From NCBI GenBank assembly GCA_964398775.1, contig CAYNND010000001.1, positions 1 to 64,000 of the forward strand: a stretch of 64,000 nt of DNA. The letters are read 5' to 3'. The notes beneath the pieces are model-generated. The model was not told the DNA's origin. It was given only the letters and a program-made list of their open reading frames with translations, and did no database searches. Below are positions 33,392 through 41,819 of the stretch, piece by piece; the first letter of the stretch is position 1, and every line of letters begins with the position of its first letter. The translations under genes and the position numbers were made by a program. This stretch comes from CAYNND01 sp964398775. Its GTDB lineage: Bacteria > Patescibacteriota > Minisyncoccia > Phycocordibacterales > UBA2100.

Positions 33392-33888
33392 GCGAGCGAA
33401 GTACCACGATGAATCTTGAAGGAAGTGATTCGAGTCGGTGGTCCTGGGAAAAAGTTGCCGATATAGACGACACACAGATAGACTCAGAGTACCAAGCGAT
33501 GCGTGATGAGACTCGTCTTATTCCCCAAGAAGCAGGTGCACTACCTGAACGTGCGCCACGCGATGCAACATACTTTGCTCTCACACATAAAGCTGCTTCG
33601 TATGGTTTTATAAGTTTTTCGAAAGAACATGATGGTCGCCTCTGTGCGCAAAATTTGTGGATTGCACCTCAGGTGCGGGGCAATCCAACAATATGGAAAC
33701 AATTATTAAACTGCAGCATTGCATACGCTACTGAGCACGGGGTTGATACACTCTATGCTCGCACAAGCTTTAGCAATACACAGGCACAAAGCATCTATGA
33801 AAAACTTGCCTCAAAACGCAACGTTGACATGAGGCTTGGACACATCGAATACACCATTCCTGTGGACAATATGAGGCGATACGTGTGA
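33388..33888 (+). CDS. GNAT-like acetyltransferase
   Basis: 166 residues, translationally coupled to valS (ATGA overlap). The C-terminal 110 residues resemble the GNAT fold: a strand ASYGFISFSKEHDGRLCAQNLW, the acetyl-CoA loop region PQVRGNPTIWKQLLNCSIAYA, and the late TLYARTSFSNTQAQSIYEKL typical of N-acetyltransferases. The Q/R-x-x-G-x-G/A loop is only partly kept. The substrate is unknown. Confidence 0.6.
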   Translation: MSERSTTMNLEGSDSSRWSWEKVADIDDTQIDSEYQAMRDETRLIPQEAGALPERAPRDATYFALTHKAASYGFISFSKEHDGRLCAQNLWIAPQVRGNPTIWKQLLNCSIAYATEHGVDTLYARTSFSNTQAQSIYEKLASKRNVDMRLGHIEYTIPVDNMRRYV

Positions 33889-33907
33889 TATCGCGTACAA
33901 TGGCAGA

Positions 33908-34621
33908 GTGGAGATAACAATACAGACTCTTTTTGTTGCACTCTTGGTTGGGTTCATTCCACCACTCATTTGGTTATGGTTTTGGCTACAGGAAGACAGA
34001 CTCCACCCTGAACCTCGCTCAGCTATAGCACTCACTTTCTTCACAGGCATGTGTGTTGTACTCCTTGTTATCCCAGTACAAAAGGGTGCGCAAGCACTCG
34101 GGCTCTCGGGGATTACCCTACTCTGCACCTGGGCATTCATCGAAGAGTTCGCAAAATTTTGCTGCGCATATCTCGCGATTCTCCGTTCAAGACTTGTCGA
34201 TGAGCCGATAGACCCGCTTATTTATATGATTACGATTGCGCTCGGTTTTGCTGCGCTCGAAAACACCCTATTCTTAATGAACCCCATGTCTGGAGAAACG
34301 TTGCCAGTTACGATACTCACCGGCAACTTTCGATTCTTCGGCGCGACACTACTCCATGTACTCTGCTCATCAATTGTAGGAGGTGCTTTGTCACTTTCCT
34401 ACTACATGCATGGTTTTAAACATGACATTTACGCAATCTACGGAGTAGTCTTGGCAGGCATGGTGCACAGCATCTTTAACTTCTTTGTACTTCAGCAGCA
34501 AGGTACCGGAATACTCCGCATCTTCCTGTGTGTGTGGCTCGGTATTATCCTCCTCATGGTCTTCTTCCAGTACGTAAAACGTATCAAACCACCTGCACAA
34601 ACCACCCTTGCACGTTCATAA
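33908..34621 (+). CDS. PrsW-family intramembrane metalloprotease
   Basis: 237 residues starting at GTG 33908, supported by TACAAT 6 nt upstream (leaderless). At least seven hydrophobic helices. Family motifs: AFIEEFAKFCC (EExxK), ALGFAALENTLF, a His in FFGATLLHVLCSS, and VVLAGMVHSIFNFF. PrsW proteases cut membrane-bound regulators such as anti-sigma factors within the bilayer. No anti-sigma factor is visible nearby. It follows the GNAT-like gene but has its own -10. Confidence 0.85.
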   Translation: MEITIQTLFVALLVGFIPPLIWLWFWLQEDRLHPEPRSAIALTFFTGMCVVLLVIPVQKGAQALGLSGITLLCTWAFIEEFAKFCCAYLAILRSRLVDEPIDPLIYMITIALGFAALENTLFLMNPMSGETLPVTILTGNFRFFGATLLHVLCSSIVGGALSLSYYMHGFKHDIYAIYGVVLAGMVHSIFNFFVLQQQGTGILRIFLCVWLGIILLMVFFQYVKRIKPPAQTTLARS

Positions 34622-34640
34622 AAAGTGATATACTACGCGT

Positions 34641-35096
34641 ATGCCAAAACCATCATTTTTCCAACGACTTACTGGTGCAGTTCCCTCAGAAGAGTACGCA
34701 GAAGATGAGTACCAAGAAGCTGACCCACGAGCTGAGCGCTACCAAAATTATGAGGAAGATCCAGCAGGAACTGAACTCAAGATTGACGTATACCAGACTG
34801 GCGACGCGATTATGATACGCGGTTTTATCCCTGGTGTTCCCTCAAGTAACGTTGAACTCTCTCTCACTCGAGATATGCTCACCATCGAAGCTCGTCGTGA
34901 AGAAAATAAAGAAGTGACAGATGATGCATACTTCACTCGTGAACTCGACTGGACACCACTGACTCGTACAGTACTCCTTCCGTCTGAAGTTGATATTGAC
35001 CAAGCAGAAGCATCTGAAAACCATGGTGTACTCACAATCAAGATGCCAAAGATAAACAAGGACCGAGAGGCAAAGGTGAAGGTACGCTCTCGATAA
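34641..35096 (+). CDS. small heat-shock protein Hsp20
   Basis: 151 residues. A polar, Glu-rich N-terminal arm (about 1-50) and an alpha-crystallin domain: LKIDVYQTGDAIMIRGFIPG, MLTIEARREENKEV, YFTRELDWTPLTRTVLLP and ENHGVLTIKMPK, ending with a basic tail. It is an ATP-independent holdase that keeps unfolding proteins accessible to ClpB/DnaK. TATACT lies 6 nt before ATG 34641 (leaderless). A bidirectional terminator follows. Confidence 0.92.
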   Translation: MPKPSFFQRLTGAVPSEEYAEDEYQEADPRAERYQNYEEDPAGTELKIDVYQTGDAIMIRGFIPGVPSSNVELSLTRDMLTIEARREENKEVTDDAYFTRELDWTPLTRTVLLPSEVDIDQAEASENHGVLTIKMPKINKDREAKVKVRSR

Positions 35097-35106
35097 TTTC
35101 ACCAAC

Positions 35107-35149
35107 ATAAAAAAGGCCTGCCCACCGCGCGAACGCGATGAGCGGGCTT
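35107..35149. terminator. bidirectional terminator between hsp20 and hisG
   Basis: AAAAGGCCTGCCC and GCGGGCTTTT pair around an inner GCG-CGAAC-GCG. Both convergent genes end here. Confidence 0.75.
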
Positions 35150-35155
35150 TTGAGT

Positions 35156-36037
35156 TCAAGGGACAATGATGCCCAGGTCATGTGAAATGAACCCGGAAGC
35201 ACCCAGCCCCTTCAGTTCTCCGATCAGCCGATTGCGTTCGGCTTTTGTTACAACTACACTGACGGAAGAACCCCCATCAGCAAGCGGCGCAATTGTTGGG
35301 CTTCCGAGCGCCGGAAGATTTTTCAGCACCTTGGGCAAGCCCTGAGCGCTTACGTTCATCACGAGGAGCACCTTCCCCCGTGCCTCAATCGTTCCAATGA
35401 GAACGCTTTGCAGCGCCTCAATGGCACGACGCCTCCCTTTGTGTCGGAGTGCACTACGCTTCGCGACAAGGCACGTCGCTGATGGTGTAATCGTATCGAG
35501 AATCCTCAGATTGTTCTCCCGAAGACTGTTGCCCGTCTCCGATAGAACAACGCCAAAGCGATACAATTCAGGGACCTCTGCTTCTGAGGAGCCTGGCGAA
35601 TCAACCACCTTGACTCGCATACCTCGTTTGGCAAAGTATTGCCGCGTGAGGTTTGGGTATTCCGAAAGCACTTTCGCACCCCGCGGAATACGCTTCACGC
35701 TTTTGATAGGATCATCGGCAGCACAGTAGAGCACCACCGAAGTCTCCCCTGACGATGTGGACCGCCCGATAGCGAGCGGTGTCAGTATCTCCACATCCGC
35801 GCCGCTCTCACGAACGACGTCAATACCTGTGATCCCCAGATCATAGGCACCCCGCTCAATAAGCACGGGCACTCTCGGAGGCTTAGCGAAGATCCCTTCA
35901 CTAAGCGCAGGGTAGTCAGGAAATGTGACGAGGTGGGTACTCCTCGGCTTCCTGCCTATCGATATCCCCGCGTCGGCAAAGAGTCCGCGAACACCGGACT
36001 CAAGGCTTTTGCCGCCTGGTAAAGCTATCCTGAGCAT
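35156..36037 (-). CDS. hisG: ATP phosphoribosyltransferase, long form (orphan)
   Basis: 293 residues. Starts MLRIALPGGKSLESGVRGLF; then YDLGITGIDVVRESGAD, the PRPP-binding-type region with SETGNSLRENNLRILD, and the C-terminal regulatory domain of the long form (VVVTKAERNRLIGELKGLGA, then SGFISHDLGIIV). It catalyses the first step of histidine synthesis from ATP and PRPP. No other his gene is in the window. GGAGGGCATCCT precedes ATG 36037, and the leader contains small hairpins (TCCGA/TCGGA, CCGTG/CACGG). The gene looks more GC-rich than its neighbours, which with the isolation suggests acquisition. Confidence 0.88.
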   Translation of the reverse strand: MLRIALPGGKSLESGVRGLFADAGISIGRKPRSTHLVTFPDYPALSEGIFAKPPRVPVLIERGAYDLGITGIDVVRESGADVEILTPLAIGRSTSSGETSVVLYCAADDPIKSVKRIPRGAKVLSEYPNLTRQYFAKRGMRVKVVDSPGSSEAEVPELYRFGVVLSETGNSLRENNLRILDTITPSATCLVAKRSALRHKGRRRAIEALQSVLIGTIEARGKVLLVMNVSAQGLPKVLKNLPALGSPTIAPLADGGSSVSVVVTKAERNRLIGELKGLGASGFISHDLGIIVP

Positions 36038-36138
36038 AGGATGCCCTCCTGCGATGATTAGGTCGCAACCCCCGTGCTCTGTCGGTGCACACGGTACCGC
36101 CTCCGATTACTCGGATTGGTTTGTGTTTGAGAGAAAAT

Positions 36139-36471
36139 TTATTTCAAAGACACACCACTCCGAGCAATCGTTTTCTTTCCATGATGATGGAGCGCCGCGA
36201 TAACTTTTTTGTAGCCACCATTTCCTTGCTGAAGCCACTTACTGACTCGTGCAATCGTGGTAGTACTCATCGCTGTGACTTTCGCTATTTCGTCGTATGA
36301 TTTACCGTCTGTAAGCATGACAGCTGCGGTCAGTCGATTTGCAAATTCATCTACCTCGTTCTCAGTCATGACGTCACGCATAAAGGCATAGACCTGCTTT
36401 TTGTCAGCACACGATACAAATGCCGCGCAGAGCCGCTGTACATCTTCCCGTGCATACAATGCATCTTTCAT
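36139..36471 (-). CDS. TrpR/YerC-like transcriptional regulator
   Basis: 110 residues. The Trp-repressor-type fold is visible: VQRLCAAFVSCADKKQVYAF, MTENEVDEFANRLTAAVML, then the helix-turn-helix GKSYDEIAKVTAMSTTTIAR and VSKWLQQGNGGY. This matches the YerC/YecD group, which binds DNA without clear tryptophan dependence. Start at 36471 with TAAAGT 6 nt upstream. The promoter carries a perfect palindrome over the -10 (36,477-36,496), suggesting autorepression. Confidence 0.88.
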   Translation of the reverse strand: MKDALYAREDVQRLCAAFVSCADKKQVYAFMRDVMTENEVDEFANRLTAAVMLTDGKSYDEIAKVTAMSTTTIARVSKWLQQGNGGYKKVIAALHHHGKKTIARSGVSLK

Positions 36472-36476
36472 ACGAG

Positions 36477-36506
36477 CACTTTAGCAAACTAAAGTGACTC
36501 TGTCAA
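36477..36506 (-). promoter_or_regulatory. promoter of the TrpR-like gene with overlapping operator
   Basis: On the minus strand: TTGACA (36,506-36,501), 17-nt spacer, TAAAGT (36,483-36,478). The palindrome CACTTTAG-TTTG-CTAAAGTG covers 36,496-36,477 and so overlaps the spacer and -10. This is a typical arrangement for a self-repressing regulator. Confidence 0.7.
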
Positions 36507-36509
36507 ATA

Positions 36510-36531
36510 AAAAGCCCCGAAGGGCTTTTAC
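36510..36531 (-). terminator. terminator of the two-component operon
   Basis: AAAAGCCC-TTCG-GGGCTTTT on the minus strand with a TTTTTATTT tract, 3 nt after the response-regulator stop. Confidence 0.85.
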
Positions 36532-36533
36532 GA

Positions 36534-36917
36534 TTACATACCGAGCTTTTCGCGTACCTTCTTCACCACATCTGAGAGTTTCCAGTCACTTTTGACAATA
36601 TAGTCAAAAACACCAAGTTCTGTAGCTTTCTGCACTGCTTCCATTTCTGAGAGGTTTGTGAGGAAGATGACCTTTGCCTCCTTACCCCATGCATCCTTAC
36701 GGAGGTTTGTGAGCATAGTCATACCATCCATCTTAGGCATCACCACATCAAGCAAAATTACGTCTGGGTGCTCCTTTGTAGCAATAGCAAGACCTTCTTC
36801 GCCGTCACTTGCACGAAGCACGGTAAAACCTTCTGTCGTAAGCTTGTCTGCCATTGCGCGCGCTATCGCTGGCTCATCTTCTACAAGTAATATGCGCTTT
36901 TGTGATGCGTCTACCAT
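36534..36917 (-). CDS. response regulator, receiver domain only
   Basis: 127 residues from ATG 36917 (an ATG at 36926 is also in frame). Receiver-domain signature: ILLVEDEPAIARAMADKL with the acidic pair, VILLDVVMPKMDGMTML with the phosphoacceptor Asp, the Thr in VIFLTNLS, and the Lys in YIVKSDW. There is no output domain, so it works by protein-protein contact. It lies 38 nt after its probable partner kinase. Confidence 0.9.
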   Translation of the reverse strand: MVDASQKRILLVEDEPAIARAMADKLTTEGFTVLRASDGEEGLAIATKEHPDVILLDVVMPKMDGMTMLTNLRKDAWGKEAKVIFLTNLSEMEAVQKATELGVFDYIVKSDWKLSDVVKKVREKLGM

Positions 36918-36955
36918 ATATGTCATGATACCACGAATGCGCGTCAGTCAAAACC

Positions 36956-38227
36956 CTACGAGAGTTTGCGTATACCGTCTTTTCGCTCCATTCCATCAAG
37001 CGGCAGCGTAACAAAAAAAGTAGTGCCCTTTCCTTCCTCGGAAGTAAATGATATCGAGCCGTGCGAATGGTCGACAATTGATTTTACGATATACAGACCG
37101 AGTCCAGTACCATCGACATTTTGCGCACGTACGTTATCTGCACGGAATAGTTTTGAGAAGATGCGATCCTTTTGGTGCTCAGGGATACCGCAGCCACTGT
37201 CAGTAATACGGATAGAAATAGTACCCTTACGCACACCCATTGTGATTTCAAACTCAATATGACCACCCTCAGGTGTATATTTTATTGCATTTGAAAGCAA
37301 GTTCTGCAGCACCATACGAAAGAGTTTGATATCGACTGGGATGAGTGGGATATTGTCTGCGAAATGTGTGGTGAGCACTTGCTTGCGCCCCGTGAGCGTT
37401 GGCATCTGCTCTTTGATAACACTCTGTGCCATATCGGTGATGTTTGTAGGGACTGGCTCAACACTAAATGTACCGAGTTCAATACGTGACACGTTGAGCA
37501 GTGAGTTGACGAGGTCAACCATGCGCTGATTACTTTCATACATTTCTTGGATGTATTTTTTCTGGTCAGCATTGAGTGGACCAACGTCCCCATCGAGGAG
37601 CATTTCCGCATACCAGTTAATTGATGTAAGTGGAGTCTTGAGCTGGTGTGACGCAAGCGATACGAATTCGGTTTTTGCTTTATCGATTTCTTTTTCTTTC
37701 GTCACATCGTGGATTGATCCGTGTATCGAGTGGACGAGGTGCATCCGATCACTTGGTGAGCCGAGTGCTTTAGCTCGCATGGTAAGCCATCGTAGGGCTC
37801 GAGTCGGCAACTCCACGCGATAGTTAATTTCAAACTCACCAGTTCGCGCAAGCGCTGCCATCATCTCTGTTTTGACCCGCTCTCTATCCTCAGCAAACAC
37901 ATAGGCATAAAATTCTTCGAGGGTTGGCGTGTTGCGGTGCATGCGTCTGTCGATGCCGTGCAAAGTGAACATCTCGTCAGACCAGAAATGATGCTGCGTT
38001 TGCAGGTCCCAAATGAAACTCCCGAAATGACCTATTTTCTCAGCTTCAGTGAGACGATTTTTGCTTTCTTCGAGATCGTGATTGACCGAATACGCGTACT
38101 CCTGCGCTTTCTGTTTTGATGTCAGGAGAATATACAGAAACGCGATGCCGAGCAGGGAGAGCATCAACAGGAGGACACCAGAAATGACGGGAAAACCACC
38201 TATCGCATTGAGAAACGAGCCGCTCAT
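36956..38227 (-). CDS. membrane sensor histidine kinase with PAS domain
   Basis: 423 residues from ATG 38227; TATGAT lies 6 nt upstream (leaderless). One N-terminal membrane helix (VISGVLLLMLSLLGIAFLYI), a PAS/PAC domain (KIGHFGSFIWDLQTQHHFWS), a HisKA domain with the phosphorylatable His in LASHQLKTPLTSINWYAEML, and a HATPase domain with NLLSNAIKYTPEGG, DSGCGIPEHQKDRIF and GTGLGLYIVKSIV. The helix lies at the extreme N-terminus, so the PAS domain is cytoplasmic and probably senses an internal signal. It forms an operon with the receiver-only protein. Confidence 0.92.
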   Translation of the reverse strand: MSGSFLNAIGGFPVISGVLLLMLSLLGIAFLYILLTSKQKAQEYAYSVNHDLEESKNRLTEAEKIGHFGSFIWDLQTQHHFWSDEMFTLHGIDRRMHRNTPTLEEFYAYVFAEDRERVKTEMMAALARTGEFEINYRVELPTRALRWLTMRAKALGSPSDRMHLVHSIHGSIHDVTKEKEIDKAKTEFVSLASHQLKTPLTSINWYAEMLLDGDVGPLNADQKKYIQEMYESNQRMVDLVNSLLNVSRIELGTFSVEPVPTNITDMAQSVIKEQMPTLTGRKQVLTTHFADNIPLIPVDIKLFRMVLQNLLSNAIKYTPEGGHIEFEITMGVRKGTISIRITDSGCGIPEHQKDRIFSKLFRADNVRAQNVDGTGLGLYIVKSIVDHSHGSISFTSEEGKGTTFFVTLPLDGMERKDGIRKLS

Positions 38228-38322
38228 GAAGTAATCATAGCACCGAATGCGAGGAGTTTTTCTCACTTTTCACCATGCGCCGTGTGCTTGCGTATAGTAC
38301 GAAAGCACCGTAGTCTTGAGGG

Positions 38323-39006
38323 GTGAAGGTTATCGTACAAAAAATACTCGCTGAACGTGGTCTCTGCTCTCGCCGTGAAGGCGAGCGCCTTGTTGCAGCT
38401 GGGAAAGTTACCGTCAACGGCTCTGTTGCTCGCGTGGGTACTTTTGCTGACCCTGACAAAGATGATGTTGCGATAGTAGGTCAGGCAGCTGAGATACCAA
38501 AGATGACAGTCGCTGTATACAAACCACGCGGCATTGTCTGTTCTAAGAACAATGCAGAGGGAAAAACAGTATTTGAATTACTTCCTCAATATGCTTCACT
38601 CAACACCGTTGGTAGACTCGATAAGGAAAGTGAGGGGCTGTTACTGCTCACCAACGATGGTCGCTTGACGAGAGCTGTCACTGGTGATGACCATCGCATT
38701 GAAAAGGAGTACATCGTCGACGTGCGCGAAGAGATTTTCCCGGGGCTCATGCAGAAAATGGAAAAAGGCATCATGATAGACGGAGAGCGAACACTTCCCT
38801 GTATTGCTAAGATGCGCGAGAATCGTCGTTCATTCTCTATAGTACTGAAGGAAGGAAAGAAACATCAAATCAGACGTATGTGTGATGCCTGCCATCTCAC
38901 CGTGCTCTCGCTGAAGCGTATTCGCATCGGTGATGTTCGATTGTTGAAATTGAGACCCGGTAATGTACGTCCACTCACTCGCGCGGAAGTTGAGTCTTTT
39001 ATATGA
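38323..39006 (+). CDS. 16S/23S rRNA pseudouridine synthase, RsuA/RluB family
   Basis: 227 residues starting at GTG 38323; TAGTCT is 6 nt upstream. An S4 RNA-binding domain (QKILAERGLCSRREGERLVA) precedes the catalytic domain with the invariant Asp in VGRLDKESEGLLLLTNDGRL, then KHQIRRMCDACHLTVLSLKR. It converts specific uridines in rRNA to pseudouridine; the exact target (RsuA, RluB or RluE-like) cannot be assigned. Its TGA overlaps the ogt ATG. Confidence 0.9.
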   Translation: MKVIVQKILAERGLCSRREGERLVAAGKVTVNGSVARVGTFADPDKDDVAIVGQAAEIPKMTVAVYKPRGIVCSKNNAEGKTVFELLPQYASLNTVGRLDKESEGLLLLTNDGRLTRAVTGDDHRIEKEYIVDVREEIFPGLMQKMEKGIMIDGERTLPCIAKMRENRRSFSIVLKEGKKHQIRRMCDACHLTVLSLKRIRIGDVRLLKLRPGNVRPLTRAEVESFI

Positions 39007-39476
39007 AATCTGTTCCTCAGTACGCATCAGAATCCTTTGAGAGCCCCCTCGGGAGTATGGTTGTGTTTGCAGATGCAGCAGCAATAGTCGCAATTGAATT
39101 TCGAGCAGCGCCACGCGCCACGCAACCAAACGCCCTAACTCACCAGTGTGTCCAAGAACTACAAGAATACTTCGATGGAACACGTCGGGTATTTGATGTA
39201 CCGCTTGCATTCAATGGCACTGCATTTCAAAAAAAAGTATGGAATGCAATACACCGTATTCCGTTTGGCGCTTCAAAAACATATGGAGCAATTGCAAAAA
39301 GTATTGGCAACCCAAAAGCAGTCCGCGCAGTTGGAACTGCGACAGGTAAAAACCCACTCTGCATCATAGTCCCCTGTCACCGCGTACTTCCTGCTGATGG
39401 CTCAATTGGGAACTATGCCTCAGGCCCTGCAAAGAAAGCATTTTTGCTCACTCTTGAACACCGAGGAACAACATAG
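39003..39476 (+). CDS. ogt: methylated-DNA-[protein]-cysteine S-methyltransferase
   Basis: 157 residues. The active-site block IIVPCHRVLPADGSIGNYAS contains the acceptor Cys in PCHR. The DNA-binding helix region FQKKVWNAIHRIPFGASKTY and GNPKAVRAVGTATGKNP is also typical. It repairs O6-methylguanine in a single suicide reaction. ATG overlaps the stop of the pseudouridine synthase (ATGA), so the two are coupled. Confidence 0.93.
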   Translation: MKSVPQYASESFESPLGSMVVFADAAAIVAIEFRAAPRATQPNALTHQCVQELQEYFDGTRRVFDVPLAFNGTAFQKKVWNAIHRIPFGASKTYGAIAKSIGNPKAVRAVGTATGKNPLCIIVPCHRVLPADGSIGNYASGPAKKAFLLTLEHRGTT

Positions 39477-39478
39477 AC

Positions 39479-39506
39479 TTGCAAAGTTTGTATGGATACG
39501 TATAGT
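39479..39506 (+). promoter_or_regulatory. promoter of the leaderless leader peptide
   Basis: TTGCAA (39,479-39,484), 16-nt spacer, TATAGT (39,501-39,506). The ATG of the 19-residue frame follows 6 nt after the -10. Confidence 0.6.
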
Positions 39507-39512
39507 AATGAA

Positions 39513-39572
39513 ATGAAACACTTCGGTGGACATACAGTAGCGATGATGATGCGAACCCCAGTCTGTCGGTAG
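39513..39572 (+). CDS. possible leaderless leader peptide (19 residues)
   Basis: Encodes MKHFGGHTVAMMMRTPVCR. The -10 TATAGT ends 6 nt before its ATG, exactly as in the leaderless protein genes of this window. A terminator hairpin (39,602-39,629) follows after 29 nt, then a small protein gene with a ribosome-binding site. This arrangement resembles transcription attenuation. The peptide has no run of a single amino acid, apart from three Met. The coding status is uncertain. Confidence 0.4.
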   Translation: MKHFGGHTVAMMMRTPVCR

Positions 39573-39601
39573 GCGTTTGCTGTGTATCTCAAATAAACAT
39601 C

Positions 39602-39629
39602 AAACCCCTGCCGGCTGGCGGGGGTTTTT
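39602..39629 (+). terminator. intrinsic terminator or attenuator hairpin
   Basis: AAACCCCTGCC and GGCGGGGGTTT with a GGCT loop, then a T-run, lying between the short peptide frame and the 39,671 gene. Confidence 0.8.
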
Positions 39630-39670
39630 CATATCTGAACCATCACAGATATGCAGCACAGGGGGTGGCG

Positions 39671-39892
39671 ATGAGCTACATTCCGAACGCTGCGCTCGAA
39701 TCGGCGCAAGCTTGGGTGGAACGTCCCGAAGGAGATATGTGGTTCACCCACGTCCCTGTCGGAAAAAAAGTGATTATCTCTCCCTGCGGTGAGAAATTCC
39801 ACTTTGACCAACATCCACAGCTCAAGCTGAAAACGAGCGATATACCACTGTATGTCTCTGAGGGACGCATCCGCGTTTGCACAGATGCATAA
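39671..39892 (+). CDS. small hypothetical protein with strong ribosome-binding site
   Basis: 73 residues (MSYIPNAALESAQAWVERPE...). GGGGGTGGCG precedes ATG 39671. The content is mixed beta: MWFTHVPVGKKVIISPCGEK, FHFDQHPQLKLKTSDIPLYV and SEGRIRVCTDA, with two Cys. There is no signal peptide, membrane helix or recognised family. It has its own terminator (39,900-39,933) and possibly an attenuating leader. Confidence 0.6.
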   Translation: MSYIPNAALESAQAWVERPEGDMWFTHVPVGKKVIISPCGEKFHFDQHPQLKLKTSDIPLYVSEGRIRVCTDA

Positions 39893-39899
39893 AGTGACA

Positions 39900-39933
39900 G
39901 GGCGAACTTCCGCAGAAGCTCGCCCATTTTTTT
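39900..39933 (+). terminator. terminator of the 73-residue protein gene
   Basis: GGGCGA and TCGCCC with an inner CTTC-CGCA-GAAG, followed by seven T residues. Confidence 0.85.
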
Positions 39934-39951
39934 ATATGCGATTCTGCACCG

Positions 39952-41793
39952 TTACTTGTACAGAACACGAAGTGCATTCAAGATGACTGCAACGTCGATT
40001 CCTTCTTGAATGAACGCGCCCATGACTGGAGGTAGGTACCCGAAGAGCGCTGCAATCATCGCACAGACTGAGAGGATGATACCTGCGAGAATAGATTGCC
40101 GAGCTATAAACATTGTTCGCAGACTGATATCAAGCAAATCCTTTACTCGACTGATGTCATCCACCATGATGACTGCATGTGCTGATTCAGTAGAGGCAGT
40201 TTCTCCATGTGCACCAAGTGCTATACCGACTGTCGCAGCGGCAAGCGCAGGCGCATCATTGATACCATCGCCCACCATTACCACGTGCTGACCTTCAGAT
40301 TCCATCTTTTGAACTAGTTTTACTTTGTCGTCAGGGAGACAGTTTGCGACGACTGATTCAACACCAGCGGCAGCTTGAACGCTGCGCGCACGTTCCTCAG
40401 AATCACCCGTCACGAGTGTCGTATGAAATCCTGCAGCTGCAATAGATTGCATCACACCTGCAACGTCAGGTCGTATGGTATCTTCGCATTCGATGACTCC
40501 GGCGAGCACGCCATCAATTGCAACGTACACAACGATACCTCCTGCTTTCTTAATTGCTGCGACACGCTCTGTGACATCAGCAGCAATAGATACTTTCGAG
40601 TCAGATAGAAATGCTGCCTTACCGAGGAGCACACGCTTCCCTGATACAACGCCTTCTATTCCATATCCGTACTGTTCCTTCGCATGTTCAGGGTATGACA
40701 GGGTTGCGGCTTGTGCACGAGCGTACTGCACGACACCTCGCGCGATAATATGCGTTGAAAGCTGTTCGAGTGATGCAGCGTAGCGTAATACATCAGACTC
40801 ACTAAATGTGCCCATGACATGGATACGTGCGACTTGAGGAATACCAAATGTCAGCGTTCCTGTCTTATCAAAGAAAAATTGTCGTGAGCGGCTAATACCC
40901 TCAAATACACCTCCATGTTTGACGATGATACCTCGCTGCGCAGCGCGCGACATACCTGCAACAAACGCAATCGGCGCAGCAAGGATAAGTGGGCACGGCG
41001 TCGCAACAACAAGCACTGCGACCATGAGGTATGCACTCTCAAACCAGAAGTACGCGATTCCCGCTATTACAAGTGTAATGAGCGTAAAGACGACACTGTA
41101 CTGGTCAGCAAGACGCACCAGTGGCGCCTTTGATTCTTCAGCGGAGCGAATGAGTCGAACAATGGAGGCATATGTCGTTTCTGCGTGGAGCTTTTCGACA
41201 CTTACATGGATACTCTCACCTTGGTTTACGGAACCTGCGTAGACGCGTGCGTTTACCGTAACATCACGAGGAACAGGCTCACCGGTAATCATCGATTCAT
41301 CAAGCACACTTGTACCGAGCTGCACTGTCCCATCAACGGAGACTACTTCCTGCGGTCGCACAAGTACTATCTGCCCCAGTTGTACATCTGCAAGCGGCAC
41401 TTCAGTAATATGCTCACCGTCAACGACGTGCGCATGAGTTGGCATGTGCTCAAGGAGTTCTTTCAAGCTGCTGCGCGCCTTCCCTTCTGCGTAACGCTCA
41501 AGTGCTTCACCTCCTGAGAGCATGAGGAGTATCAAACCAGCAGCACCGTATTCTCCAATCAGCGTAGCAGAAGCTATCGCAAGCAATGCGATGAGGTCGA
41601 CCCCAAACTCTTTACGCAAAATAGAAGTGACAATTTCATACAGGAGCGGCAGCGTTCCCAGAACAATTATAGAAATCAATGTGTACTGCGCAGGTAGCGA
41701 GTAGCCACTCCCCCAATACCAACCAAGTGCAGCAATAACAGCGCAAGCAATATAAGATTCCAAGCTCATGTATGAGCGAATTTGTGTAAACAT
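39952..41793 (-). CDS. heavy-metal-translocating P1B-type ATPase
   Basis: 613 residues; TACAAT lies 6 nt before ATG 41793 (leaderless). Several membrane helices, the actuator loop with DESMITGEPVPRDV, the intramembrane metal motif TPC in VVATPCPLILAAP, the phosphorylation site FFFDKTGTLTFG, and the hinge VGDGINDAPALAAATVG. No N-terminal HMA metal-binding domain. It exports a soft metal such as Zn, Cd, Pb or Cu; TPC in place of CPC makes the specificity uncertain. No metal-responsive regulator is adjacent. Confidence 0.9.
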   Translation of the reverse strand: MFTQIRSYMSLESYIACAVIAALGWYWGSGYSLPAQYTLISIIVLGTLPLLYEIVTSILRKEFGVDLIALLAIASATLIGEYGAAGLILLMLSGGEALERYAEGKARSSLKELLEHMPTHAHVVDGEHITEVPLADVQLGQIVLVRPQEVVSVDGTVQLGTSVLDESMITGEPVPRDVTVNARVYAGSVNQGESIHVSVEKLHAETTYASIVRLIRSAEESKAPLVRLADQYSVVFTLITLVIAGIAYFWFESAYLMVAVLVVATPCPLILAAPIAFVAGMSRAAQRGIIVKHGGVFEGISRSRQFFFDKTGTLTFGIPQVARIHVMGTFSESDVLRYAASLEQLSTHIIARGVVQYARAQAATLSYPEHAKEQYGYGIEGVVSGKRVLLGKAAFLSDSKVSIAADVTERVAAIKKAGGIVVYVAIDGVLAGVIECEDTIRPDVAGVMQSIAAAGFHTTLVTGDSEERARSVQAAAGVESVVANCLPDDKVKLVQKMESEGQHVVMVGDGINDAPALAAATVGIALGAHGETASTESAHAVIMVDDISRVKDLLDISLRTMFIARQSILAGIILSVCAMIAALFGYLPPVMGAFIQEGIDVAVILNALRVLYK

Positions 41794-41819
41794 ATTTCTA
41801 TTGTACTCCTAAACGGAGT

